64,000 bases of DNA from positions 310,001 through 374,000 of the forward strand of contig JACJXT010000011.1 of the NCBI GenBank assembly GCA_020636535.1. Direction: 5' to 3'. Origin of the DNA: Chitinophagales bacterium. GTDB taxonomy: Bacteria; Bacteroidota; Bacteroidia; Chitinophagales; JADIYW01. The position numbers and the translations under genes are program-made. Below are positions 45,456-54,600 of the stretch, in pieces (position 1 is the stretch's first letter; each line of letters opens with the position of its first letter). The notes beneath the pieces were generated by a model. That model did no database searches and had not been told where the DNA came from. It saw only the letters and a list, made by a program, of their open reading frames with translations.

Positions 45456-45761
45456 TTATTTAGTAAGTTGCTTAGTGTATTGATTTAATATAGTTCTTAA
45501 ATTTTTAATAGTTTTATTTTTTAGTTCGTAATATGTTTTATTAGCTTCTGATTTAGATTTGAGCAAACCAGCATTGTTAAGTATTTTAATGTGTTGCGAA
45601 ATGGTAGATTGAGCCAAAGGAATATGCTGTTGTAAATCGCTCACCATACAAGCACCATATTCTTTTAAGAATTGTAGTATCATTACTCTAGCAGGATGTG
45701 CCAATACCGTAGCATAATTAGCAATTTGCACATATTCTTCTAAAAAAGCTTGTTTTTTCAT
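45456..45761 (-). CDS. ArsR family winged-helix transcriptional regulator
   Basis: A 101-residue repressor-type protein. The winged helix covers about 15-90 with LAHPARVMILQFL, DLQQHIPLAQSTISQHIKIL (recognition helix) and AGLLKSKSEANKTYYEL (wing). The metal-binding ELCVC motif of arsenic sensors is absent; one cysteine (ACMVSD) is present, so the signal is unknown. A 16-bp palindrome sits 15 bp upstream of its start. hflX follows 3 bp downstream, making it a likely target along with arsR itself. Confidence 0.88.
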   Translation of the reverse strand: MKKQAFLEEYVQIANYATVLAHPARVMILQFLKEYGACMVSDLQQHIPLAQSTISQHIKILNNAGLLKSKSEANKTYYELKNKTIKNLRTILNQYTKQLTK

Positions 45762-45775
45762 TAGCTATATCTTAT

Positions 45776-45791
45776 ATCGTAAATATACGAT
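45776..45791. promoter_or_regulatory. Palindromic operator-like site upstream of arsR
   Basis: ATCGTA-AATA-TACGAT, a perfect 6+6 bp palindrome, lies 15 bp before the arsR start codon, where it would overlap a promoter. Palindromes of this size and place are typical ArsR-type operators; autoregulation is inferred. Confidence 0.6.
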
Positions 45792-45794
45792 TTA

Positions 45795-46544
45795 CTATTT
45801 AAATATAATCATTCCGCTATAAACATCTTGATTATAATAGATTATTCCGCCTGCTTGTGTTGCTTGTTGCAAGCTAAGTGCTTTGTCTTTGTCTATATTT
45901 ACATAAACGGTATCATTTTGTAGTGTTCTAAATCTACTTCCATCTATAGTAATACTATTTTCTCCTGCTATAGCAATTTCTGTAAAGCTAATTGCTTGTT
46001 GTGTTGCTTGCAAATCTTCTGATGGATGTTCTGTATTACTATGGTAATTTTCTCTAAAATCTATGTTTAGTTTATCGTCATTTCCAGAAAGTGTATTTTC
46101 CCAAGAAATAGTAAAGCTTTCTCCTTTTTTAACTTTTTTGGGTACTTTAATTTTTCCTACTGCTTGCAATGGAATTATTTGTTGATATACTTTATGATTA
46201 ATATCTGTAAAATCTATTTTTAAATCTTTTACCTCTTTTTTTCTAATTTTAGTAGTGCCATTATATTCTCTGCCACCCATAAATTTCTTTCCTTCTTTTA
46301 ATGTTTCTCCATTAATAGTTACTTTACTTGGTGCAGATAAGTTGAGTGTATTGCCATTCTTTCCATCAAATCTAAAAGTTGCTTCTACACCAACTTTACT
46401 ATTATCTTCCTCGTAGTATACTTTGTATTGCTGATAAATTTTATCTTGATTAACATCTGCTGATTCTGACACTTCATTAGATTGACACTTTACAAATATT
46501 ATTAAAACAATTGCAATTACTGTAAGTACTGAATTTCTTTTCAT
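45795..46544 (-). CDS. Unknown exported protein
   Basis: A 249-residue protein not recognised. The N-terminus MKRNSVLTVIAIVLIIFVKC is a signal peptide or anchor; C20 follows a Lys, a poor lipobox, so lipidation is doubtful. The mature part is beta-rich, with evenly spaced polar strands and no cysteines. It contains a region about 75-175 (SAPSKVTINGETLKEG ... KVKKGESFTISWENTLSG) that looks like an Ig-like fold. It lies on the same strand as arsR, 33 bp before it, but the operator between them suggests separate control. Confidence 0.65.
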   Translation of the reverse strand: MKRNSVLTVIAIVLIIFVKCQSNEVSESADVNQDKIYQQYKVYYEEDNSKVGVEATFRFDGKNGNTLNLSAPSKVTINGETLKEGKKFMGGREYNGTTKIRKKEVKDLKIDFTDINHKVYQQIIPLQAVGKIKVPKKVKKGESFTISWENTLSGNDDKLNIDFRENYHSNTEHPSEDLQATQQAISFTEIAIAGENSITIDGSRFRTLQNDTVYVNIDKDKALSLQQATQAGGIIYYNQDVYSGMIIFK

Positions 46545-46905
46545 GGTTTTTCTTTTAAAAATAAAAAAAGGAATACTACTTTGCTTCTCTTTTTACTTAT
46601 CATTTGTTAAGTTAATTAGCTATATAAGTGTATATAGTTGGTAAGCTATAAGATTATTTTATTAGAAACTAAGTTTAAGAAGAATATCGACAAGCATTAT
46701 TAAAATCATTTCCATACATAATAATATTCAGAATAGAACAAGAAACAATTGTTATCTATAAAGTTTTTCACACCAGCAGAAATCCAAAGAAGAAATATAA
46801 CTAAAAATTAAGCACTTTCTTTTTTACATAACATTGCTAGCTTTCCATTTATTCAATGATAATAAATTCTAATTTTATTGTACTTTTGTGGTCTAAATTT
46901 TTACT
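46545..46905. other. 361-bp intergenic region, divergent promoters
   Basis: Nothing gene-like is seen. It is very AT-rich and lies between two divergent genes. A TACTTTTG box for the right-hand gene is at 46881. Confidence 0.6.
46881..46888 (+). promoter_or_regulatory. -7 box (TACTTTTG) of the second acyl-CoA dehydrogenase
   Basis: Matches TAnnTTTG, 17 nt before the ATG at 46906. No clear -33 element was identified. Confidence 0.45.
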
Positions 46906-48054
46906 ATGAATTTTGAATTGACAGAAGAACAGAAACTAATTAGAGATACTGCTAGAAAATTTGCACAAGAAGTACTTAAGAAAGAAGTCATTGAACGCGA
47001 CAGAGATATGCGTCATCCAACAGAAGAAATTAAGCAAATGGCAGCATTAGGTTTTTTAGGCATGATGGTCGATGAAAAATACGGCGGTGGTGGAATGGAT
47101 TCCTTGTCTTATGTTTTGGCAATGGAAGAAATCTCTAAAGTAGATGCTTCGTGTTCCGTAATTATGTCAGTTTGTAATTCTTTGGTAAACTGGGGAATTG
47201 AAAAATTTGGTACTGAAGAACAAAAACAAAAATATTTAGTTCCATTAGCAAAAGGCGAAAAAATTGGTGCTTTTTGTTTAAGCGAACCAGAAGCTGGTAG
47301 TGATGCTACATCTCAAAGAACTACAGCAGAAGACAAAGGTGACTACTATTTATTAAATGGTACTAAAAATTGGATTACCAATGGTGGCAAAGCAGATATT
47401 TATTTGGTAATTGCTCAAACAAATCCAGAGGCAGGTCATAGAGGCATCAACTGTTTGATTGTAGAAAAAGGCATGGAAGGTTTTCAAATTGGTGCTAAAG
47501 AAGATAAATTAGGCATTAGAGCAAGTGATACACATTCTTTGTTATTTACAGATGTAAAAGTGCCAAAAGCAAATAGAATTGGCGAAGATGGATTTGGATT
47601 TAAGTTTGCGATGAAAACACTTTCTGGTGGAAGAATTGGTATTGCAGCACAAGCATTAGGTATTGCTGCTGGTGCTTATGAATTGGCATTAGACTATGCT
47701 AAAACTAGAAAAGCATTTGGAACTGAGATTGCTAATCATCAGGCAATACAATTTAAGTTAGCAGATATGGCTACAGAAATTGAAGCAGCAAGATTGTTGG
47801 TTTACAAAGCAGCTTGTTTAAAAGATGCTGGCGAAAATTACGATGTCGCTTCTGCTATGGCTAAGTATTTTGCATCTGATGTTGCTATGAGAGTAACCGT
47901 TGAAGCAGTACAAATACATGGTGGATATGGCTATGTGAAAGAGTATCATGTAGAACGATTAATGCGTGATGCTAAGATTACTCAAATTTACGAAGGTACC
48001 AACGAGATACAACGCATTGTAGTTTCGAGAGCAATATTAAGCGGACAAGCATAA
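46906..48054 (+). CDS. Acyl-CoA dehydrogenase (short-chain/butyryl-CoA type)
   Basis: FAD enzyme of fatty-acid oxidation, 382 residues. Motifs: CLSEPEAGSDATSQ, WITNGGKADIYLVIAQT, the C-terminal QIHGGYGYVKEYHVERLMRD and YEGTNEIQRIVVSRAIL with the catalytic glutamate (E in YEGT). It is closer to butyryl/short-chain dehydrogenases than the paralog at 26629. Electron-transfer flavoprotein genes are not in the window. Followed by a palindromic ATTCCGTA...TACGGAAT hairpin and a tRNA. Confidence 0.94.
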   Translation: MNFELTEEQKLIRDTARKFAQEVLKKEVIERDRDMRHPTEEIKQMAALGFLGMMVDEKYGGGGMDSLSYVLAMEEISKVDASCSVIMSVCNSLVNWGIEKFGTEEQKQKYLVPLAKGEKIGAFCLSEPEAGSDATSQRTTAEDKGDYYLLNGTKNWITNGGKADIYLVIAQTNPEAGHRGINCLIVEKGMEGFQIGAKEDKLGIRASDTHSLLFTDVKVPKANRIGEDGFGFKFAMKTLSGGRIGIAAQALGIAAGAYELALDYAKTRKAFGTEIANHQAIQFKLADMATEIEAARLLVYKAACLKDAGENYDVASAMAKYFASDVAMRVTVEAVQIHGGYGYVKEYHVERLMRDAKITQIYEGTNEIQRIVVSRAILSGQA

Positions 48055-48075
48055 ATAGAATTAAAGTCGCTCGTC

Positions 48076-48111
48076 ATTCCGTAATTTTGAAGTATGAAAA
48101 ATATACGGAAT
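48076..48111. repeat. GTCATTCCG-type hairpin repeat
   Basis: ATTCCGTA (48076-48083) pairs with TACGGAAT (48104-48111). The same CGTCATTCC opening recurs at about 62188 after the O-antigen ligase gene. Possibly a REP-like dispersed element; it could also act as a weak terminator. Confidence 0.5.
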
Positions 48112-48181
48112 CTGTTGTTGTAGAAATTAGATTTTAGATATATACTATAAAATAGTTTCAATAATAACAAATTTATTTATT

Positions 48182-48269
48182 GGAGAGGTGTCCGAGTGGT
48201 TGAAGGAGCACGCCTGGAAAGTGTGTAAACGCCAAAAGTGTTTCGCGGGTTCGAATCCCGCTCTCTCCG
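48182..48269 (+). tRNA. tRNA-Ser(GGA)
   Basis: An 88-nt class II tRNA. The acceptor GGAGAGG pairs with TCTCTCC (one G-T pair), followed by discriminator G. The anticodon stem CACGC/GTGTG holds the loop CTGGAAA with anticodon GGA at 48216-48218. A long variable arm follows, and the T-arm is GCGGG-TTCGAAT-CCCGC. The CCA end is not encoded. Confidence 0.97.
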
Positions 48270-48380
48270 CTTTTTTGTATTAACTAAACCTTACTAATAT
48301 CATTCTTTAAATGCTTTTAAAGAATTTGGTTTACTTTTTGTTAGAATTTTATATAAATTTGATTCAATTAATTGTTTAAA

Positions 48381-49859
48381 ATGAGAAGATTATTAATTCC
48401 ATCAGTAGTATTAGTGCTTTCAGCATTTATTATAATTGCTTGTGCTGTCAATCCAGTAACAGGAAAAAAACAAGTCAGCTTTATGTCAGAAGCTCAAGAA
48501 GTTGCTATTGGTAAAGAAAGCGATCCATCTGTTATAGCACAATTTGGTTTATATCCAGATGATAAATTACAAAACTTTTTAAATCAAGAAGGACAGGCAA
48601 TGGCTAAAATTTCTCATAGACCAGAACTACAATATAATTTTAGATTGTTAGATTCTGATGTACTAAATGCATTTGCAGTTCCTGGTGGGTATGTATATTT
48701 TACTAGAGGTATTATGGCGTATTTTAACAATGAAGCACAGTTTGCAGGTGTACTTGGTCATGAAATCGGACATATTGCAGCAAGACATTCCGCCCAACAA
48801 TATACCAAGCAAATGATTTCTCAAGTTGCTTTGGTTGGTGGTATGATTTTTTCAGAAAAACTAGCAAGCATGGCTGGTGATGCAATGCAAGGATTAGAAT
48901 TATTATTTCTAAAATTTTCTAGAGATGATGAAACGCAATCAGATAAATTAGGTGTAGAATATTCTTCAACTGTTGGCTATGATGCAAAAGAAATGGCTTT
49001 GTTCTTTAAAACTTTAGATAGATACTCTAATCAAGGTGAAAGTGGACGATTGCCAGAATTTATGTCAACGCATCCAGATCCAGGAAATAGATATGTAAAT
49101 GTAACTAACTTAGCTACTCAATGGCAACAATCGCATAATGCTACCAATTTAAAAATAAATAGAGATAGCTACTTAACCATGATAGATGGTATAGTATATG
49201 GTGAAGATCCTAGACAAGGTTTTGTAAGCAATTTTGTTTTCTATCAGCCAGAAATGAAATTCCAATACAATGTACCTGCTAATTGGTTAACACAAAATTC
49301 TCCATTACAAGTTCAACACGCACCACAAGATGGAAGTGCTATGCTAATTCTTACATTATCTCAACAAAAAACAATTCAAGCAGCAGCAGATGAAGTAGTA
49401 AAAAACTATCAATTGAAAGTGACAAATCAACAAAGTAAAACAATCAATGGTTTAAATGGATATACTTTCTTAGCAGATTACTACGAAAACGGACAACCTA
49501 CACAAACTACAGGACAACAAGAAGAACCATTAGCATTATTAACTACAGTTATTGAATACAATGGCAATATTTATTTATTTCATGGTTTATGTGCTAAAAC
49601 AGATTATGCTAAATACCAAAATGCATTTTTAAATACAATGTATAGCTTTAAACAGCTAACCGACCAAACTAAAATAAATGTATTGCCAGAAAGAATTAAA
49701 ATTGTTAAAACAACAACCAATACCACTTTAGCACAAGTATTAAGTCAATATGGCATTCCAAGTAGTAGATACAATGAAATGGCAATTTTAAACGGAATGG
49801 AAACCAATACTTCATTATCAAGTGGTACTTTAGTTAAAGTAGTAGAAAAGAAAAAATAA
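48381..49859 (+). CDS. M48 family metalloprotease lipoprotein with C-terminal LysM-like domain
   Basis: Zinc protease of the M48 (BepA/YfgC-like) family, 492 residues from the ATG at 48381; a TTG 9 bp upstream is ignored. A lipoprotein signal ends in IIAC (C21), placing it in the periplasm or outer membrane. The active site is GHEIGHIAARHS with H127, E128 and H131; a third ligand glutamate is in RDDETQSDKLG. NPVTGKKQVSFMSE is a family N-terminal signature. The last about 55 residues resemble a LysM-type module (TLAQVLSQYGIPSSRYNEMAILNGM). Probably acts in outer-membrane protein quality control, by family. Confidence 0.92.
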   Translation: MRRLLIPSVVLVLSAFIIIACAVNPVTGKKQVSFMSEAQEVAIGKESDPSVIAQFGLYPDDKLQNFLNQEGQAMAKISHRPELQYNFRLLDSDVLNAFAVPGGYVYFTRGIMAYFNNEAQFAGVLGHEIGHIAARHSAQQYTKQMISQVALVGGMIFSEKLASMAGDAMQGLELLFLKFSRDDETQSDKLGVEYSSTVGYDAKEMALFFKTLDRYSNQGESGRLPEFMSTHPDPGNRYVNVTNLATQWQQSHNATNLKINRDSYLTMIDGIVYGEDPRQGFVSNFVFYQPEMKFQYNVPANWLTQNSPLQVQHAPQDGSAMLILTLSQQKTIQAAADEVVKNYQLKVTNQQSKTINGLNGYTFLADYYENGQPTQTTGQQEEPLALLTTVIEYNGNIYLFHGLCAKTDYAKYQNAFLNTMYSFKQLTDQTKINVLPERIKIVKTTTNTTLAQVLSQYGIPSSRYNEMAILNGMETNTSLSSGTLVKVVEKKK

Positions 49860-50034
49860 AACAGATTATTAGATTCAAGATTGTGAGACATTAGACCTTT
49901 TTTGCGTCTATTCTGAGTATAATGATATGAAACGAACAATTTATTTTATTTCTTGATTCTAGAAATCTTACATCTAAATATCTCACTACTAATTTATATC
50001 TTTGCAATGCAGTGTTGAAGACTGCTTTAATTTT

Positions 50035-51282
50035 ATGGAAACAAAGAGAATAGAACTAATGGCTCCAGCTGGTAGCTTTGAAGCTTTAATGGCAGCTGTA
50101 AATGCAGGTTGCAATTCGGTTTATTTTGGTGTAGAACAATTCAATATGCGTGCAAGAGCTACCATGAATTTTACATTAGAAGACTTGCCTAAAATCAACG
50201 AAATATGTAGTGTTAAAAATGTAAGAACCTATCTTACACTTAACACCATTGTTTACGACCATGATTTATCTGCAATCAAATATGTTTTAGATGCAGCTAA
50301 AAAAAATAATATCACAGCAGTTATTGCAGCAGACCAAGCTGTTATTGCTTATGCAAGAAGCATTAATTTAGAAGTGCATATCTCAACACAAGTTAATATT
50401 ACCAATATTGAAACGGTAAAATTCTATGCATTATTTGCAGACACTATGGTGTTGTCTAGAGAATTGAGTTTAATTCAAGTCAAAAAAATTACAGATTTAA
50501 TTGAGAAAGAACAAATCAAAGGGCCATCAGGAAATTTAGTAGAAATTGAAATCTTCGGACATGGTGCTTTGTGTATGGCAGTTTCTGGCAAATGCTATTT
50601 GAGTTTACATACAGCAAATGCTTCTGCAAACAGAGGAGCTTGCGTTCAAAATTGTAGAAGAAGTTATAAAGTAATTGATATTGAAGATGGACACGAATTG
50701 CAAGTAGATAATGAATACATTATGTCTGCACAAGATTTATGTACTATAGATTTCTTAGATCAAGTATTAGATGCAGGTGTTAAAGTATTGAAAATAGAAG
50801 GTAGAGGAAAAGCAGCAGACTATGTAAAAACTACAGTGGAATGTTATAGAGAAGCTATTGATAGTTATGTAGATGGAACTTATAACAAAACAAAAGTTGC
50901 CAACTGGATGACGCGTCTAAAAAGTGTCTATAATCGTGGATTTTGGAGTGGTTATTATCTCGGACAAGAATTAGGCGAATGGAACGATGCACCAGGATCA
51001 AAAGCAACTACAAAGAAAATATTCTTAGGTAAAGGCGTTCATTATTTCGATAAAATTCAAGTAGCAGAATTCAAACTCGAAGCTTATGAACTCAATGTAG
51101 GCGATAAAGTGCTTATTACAGGACCAACTACTGGTGCAGTAGAAACCACCATTACAGAATTACACAGTGACAATGGAGCAGTAGAAGTAGTTAAAAAAGG
51201 ACAAGCAGCAGCGTTTAAATTAGAAACACCAATTAGAACCAGCGATAAATTATACAAAATTGTAGAAGCAACTGTAGTGTAG
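50035..51282 (+). CDS. Peptidase U32 family protein (TrhP/YegQ-like)
   Basis: A 415-residue protein from the ATG at 50035 (METKRIELMAPAGSFEAL); an in-frame TTG at 50002 is unlikely because it overlaps a TATCTTTG -7 box at 49997-50004. The U32 signature is seen: EIFGHGALCMAVSGKCYLS followed by GACVQNCRR, giving four cysteines that could hold an iron-sulphur cluster, as known for UbiU/UbiV. TrhP-type members hydroxylate wobble uridine in tRNA; others were called collagenases. The next gene, 2 bp away, is a single-cluster ferredoxin, which supports a redox role rather than proteolysis. Confidence 0.88.
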   Translation: METKRIELMAPAGSFEALMAAVNAGCNSVYFGVEQFNMRARATMNFTLEDLPKINEICSVKNVRTYLTLNTIVYDHDLSAIKYVLDAAKKNNITAVIAADQAVIAYARSINLEVHISTQVNITNIETVKFYALFADTMVLSRELSLIQVKKITDLIEKEQIKGPSGNLVEIEIFGHGALCMAVSGKCYLSLHTANASANRGACVQNCRRSYKVIDIEDGHELQVDNEYIMSAQDLCTIDFLDQVLDAGVKVLKIEGRGKAADYVKTTVECYREAIDSYVDGTYNKTKVANWMTRLKSVYNRGFWSGYYLGQELGEWNDAPGSKATTKKIFLGKGVHYFDKIQVAEFKLEAYELNVGDKVLITGPTTGAVETTITELHSDNGAVEVVKKGQAAAFKLETPIRTSDKLYKIVEATVV

Positions 51283-51284
51283 TT

Positions 51285-51509
51285 ATGATAACCATTATCC
51301 AACAAAGAGCCAAGTGCATTGGTTGCAACTATTGTGTAGAGTTAGCACCACAACGCTGGCGAATGAGCAAAAGAGACGGCAAAAGTGTACTACTTGATGC
51401 CAAAGACAAAAAAGGATTTTGGAGTGTAAAAGTTCGAGAAGAAGAACTAGAAAGCAATCAACTAGCAGCCAAAGCATGCCCAGTAAAAATCATACAAGTT
51501 GTTGAGTAG
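51285..51509 (+). CDS. Single [4Fe-4S] cluster ferredoxin
   Basis: A 74-residue ferredoxin. The cluster motif C-x2-C-x2-C appears in KCIGCNYCVELAP and the distal cysteine in ACPVKII. The middle segment WRMSKRDGKSVLLDAKDKKG is typical of ferredoxins paired with U32 genes in Bacteroidota. It begins 2 bp after the U32 stop codon, so the two are translationally coupled and probably work together as electron donor and hydroxylase. The donor role is inference. Confidence 0.88.
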   Translation: MITIIQQRAKCIGCNYCVELAPQRWRMSKRDGKSVLLDAKDKKGFWSVKVREEELESNQLAAKACPVKIIQVVE

Positions 51510-51611
51510 TATATGCTAAAGCTATCTATATACTCTAGAAAAATGTTATATTTTAGTTTTTTCTTGATAATTTGAATAAATTAGTCTAATTTTGGTATGT
51601 AAATTAGAAAT

Positions 51612-54600
51612 ATGGCTAGACTTTACAAACAAACAATAAATGTTCAATTTATAAATTTGTTACAAAAAAATAAATATAATATAAAACAATTAATTTTAGT
51701 TTTTGTATTGTGTTTTTTTGGGAATAGTACAATCAACGCACAAACCTGTAATGCTGGTGGCGACCAAATCACTTATGGCAATGGCTCATGGATTGGCTAT
51801 GTATATGATGGAACAGGATTTAATACATATAGAGGATATGTAACAGAGACTCAAAATTTTACAAGAAATTGGGGTAATTGTAGTACCTGTAAACCTTCTT
51901 GCTCTACTAATGGAGGGAATGATTTTTCAGTTAGATATCTAATGAAATTGCCCAACCTTGCAGCAGGAGTGTATAGATTTACGGTAGGTAATGATGATGG
52001 AAAGAGATTAGTAGCAAGTCCAACACAAATAACAAATTTTTCAGGTTTGTCTTACAATGTTGTTAATTCATGGAGCTGTAACTGTGGTAATTATTCAGGT
52101 ATTTATACACATACAGGTGGAGATTTATATTTAATATTTGAATTTTATGAAGCAGGAGGACTCGCTCTAGCTAATTTTGATATGTGTTACCAAGGGCCTG
52201 TCTTTTCTTATGGTTCATCAAGTTGGAATGGATATATTTTTGCAAATACAGGTGTTGATATAAATGGATATAAGGGAACTATTGGCTCAGGTTATACTTC
52301 AAATAATTTAAATAATTTGAATATAGACTGGAGTGCTGGTACTCCAGCATCAAGTACTTCGTGTGGTGGCTCTGTTGGCTCTAATAATTTTTCTTCTATG
52401 CATGCTATTAACTCAACATTTACAGATGGATTTTATCGATTCGTATTTTCTTCTGATGATGGTATTCGTTTAAGTTCAAATGGCGATGCTAATCCTATAA
52501 ATACTACAGATTGGAATATTTATTCTAATTGGCAAAGTAGTTCTACTGTCAGTGATGCTCGTACAGTTTATTTAAGTGGTTCTGAAAATTTAGTTATCCA
52601 ACAAGCAGAAGGTGGTGGCGGTGCGAATGTAGCAAATACTATATGTCAAATTCCTGGCGATAAGAATTTTACTACAACTTACCCAACATGGAAAGCATTG
52701 GTTTATGATGGTAGTGAACCTACTACAGATAACAACTATATGGGCTATTTCACAACAACTGGTTCTGGTACAGATTTGATAAATAATAATTGGGGTAGCG
52801 GACAACCATCATTTACAACTGGTACAGGAAGTTGTAGCAGATCAATGGATAATGATGATTTTTCTGTGAGATATAGTACAGTAAAGACATTCACTTCAGG
52901 AGTATATGTATTTACTACAAATGGCAATGATGATAGTCGCAGATTAAGCGTTGATGGAGGAAATAATTGGATAATTGATTGCTGGCCTTGTGGTGCAGGA
53001 AATACGCCAAGTAGCCCTATTGAACTTAATGGAAATTATAATATGGTTTTCGATATGAGGGAAGGAAGCGGAGGTGCTGCTGCTGCTTTACAACAATGTC
53101 AAATGGATGCAGCTGGTACAAATGGCTCTTTAGGAAATGCTACAGCTGCTGGCTCTTCTTCATGGAATTTATACTATTACAACACTCGAAACTATGATTT
53201 CAATATGGTAGACTATCGTGGTACAAATACTGCGGGATCAAGTACTACTAATTCAGCAACACTTTCAATGAGTTGGGGAGATGGAGTATCGCCATCAAGA
53301 ACTGGGCAAACTTGCGGAACAACAATGAATTCTGACTTCTCTATGAAAGCTTTACTTTCTAGGTCTTTTACTAAAGGTATATATTCTGTTCAATCTGGAG
53401 CAGATGATTGGTCTAGAATCAGAATCAATGGAGGGACATTTTTTAATCAACATGGTTCTTGTTGTACAACAAATACTACAGAACAAGCATTTAATGGAAC
53501 AACAGCTATAGAATATCAAATGTACGAATCGGGAGGTCCTGGTAATGCTACAGTAAATATTTCTTGTCTTTCTCCTATAGTTGGTTCACTATCAACCAAT
53601 CAAGCTTGTGGTGCTGTTGGTTCACATAATATTACTTGGTCTGGAGGAAAAGGATATTATATACTTCAAAGTTCTACAGATGGCAGTAATTGGACAGATG
53701 TTGGAACTGAAAGAAATACAATCGCAACAGCTACAGGAACATGGTCTCAAAATCCATCTACTACAACTTTTTATAGAGTAAAGATAGAAAGCTGTGGTTC
53801 TATAATATATTCTAATATTGTTGCTATTCAGCGTAGTGGTACAATCTCTGGGAATGTAGTAATAAATAACGACATTACTTTAAGTGGTACAATCAATATA
53901 AGTGGCAATTTTACATTAAACGCAGGAAAAACAATTACACTAATGCAAGGTTGTCCATTAGTAATTAATGCCAATAATATAACTATTAATGGTACCATTG
54001 ATGGTAGTGGAAAAGGAAATATAGGTGGTAGTGGAGGTAACATTGGTGGATATTGGGCTGAAGATGGCAATACTGATGGTCGCGGAATAACTTATTGTTG
54101 GGATAAAGATAATTGTAAAGACATAAGAACTATTGGTGGATATGGAGGACAATCGGGTAATGGTGCAGGAACTCTGTATTCCATTACCATACCCAACAAC
54201 GTTTGTGCGATAACGATAGAAGTCGTTGGCGGAGGTGGTGGAGGTGGAGGTGGTGAAAGTCATTTTTCTTATGATAATGCTGGTGCCGGTGGTGGTGGTG
54301 GCGGCGGCGGCGGCGGCAGTGGTGGCGGTATCTTGTTAAGTGCTTTTGGAAACTTTTCTTGTACCGGAACTCTTAACGCGAAAGGTGGCAATGGCGGCAA
54401 CGGTGGAAATAAAGGTACTGGTGGTCAAAATAATGCAGACAATGGAGAAAATGGCGGTGGCGGCGGCGGCGGAAGAATAAAAATATTTACGAATCCGTGT
54501 GCTACAAATTCAATTCCGTTACAAGGAAATTCCGTTGATAATGGCACTGGTAAAAACAATGGTTCAATCGGAAGTTTTTATAGCGGCAATCATCCATCCT

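Noticed and set aside
50002..50034. TTG start for the U32 gene adding 11 residues
   Set aside because: The TTG overlaps a TATCTTTG -7 box, and the family N-terminus begins at the ATG at 50035.
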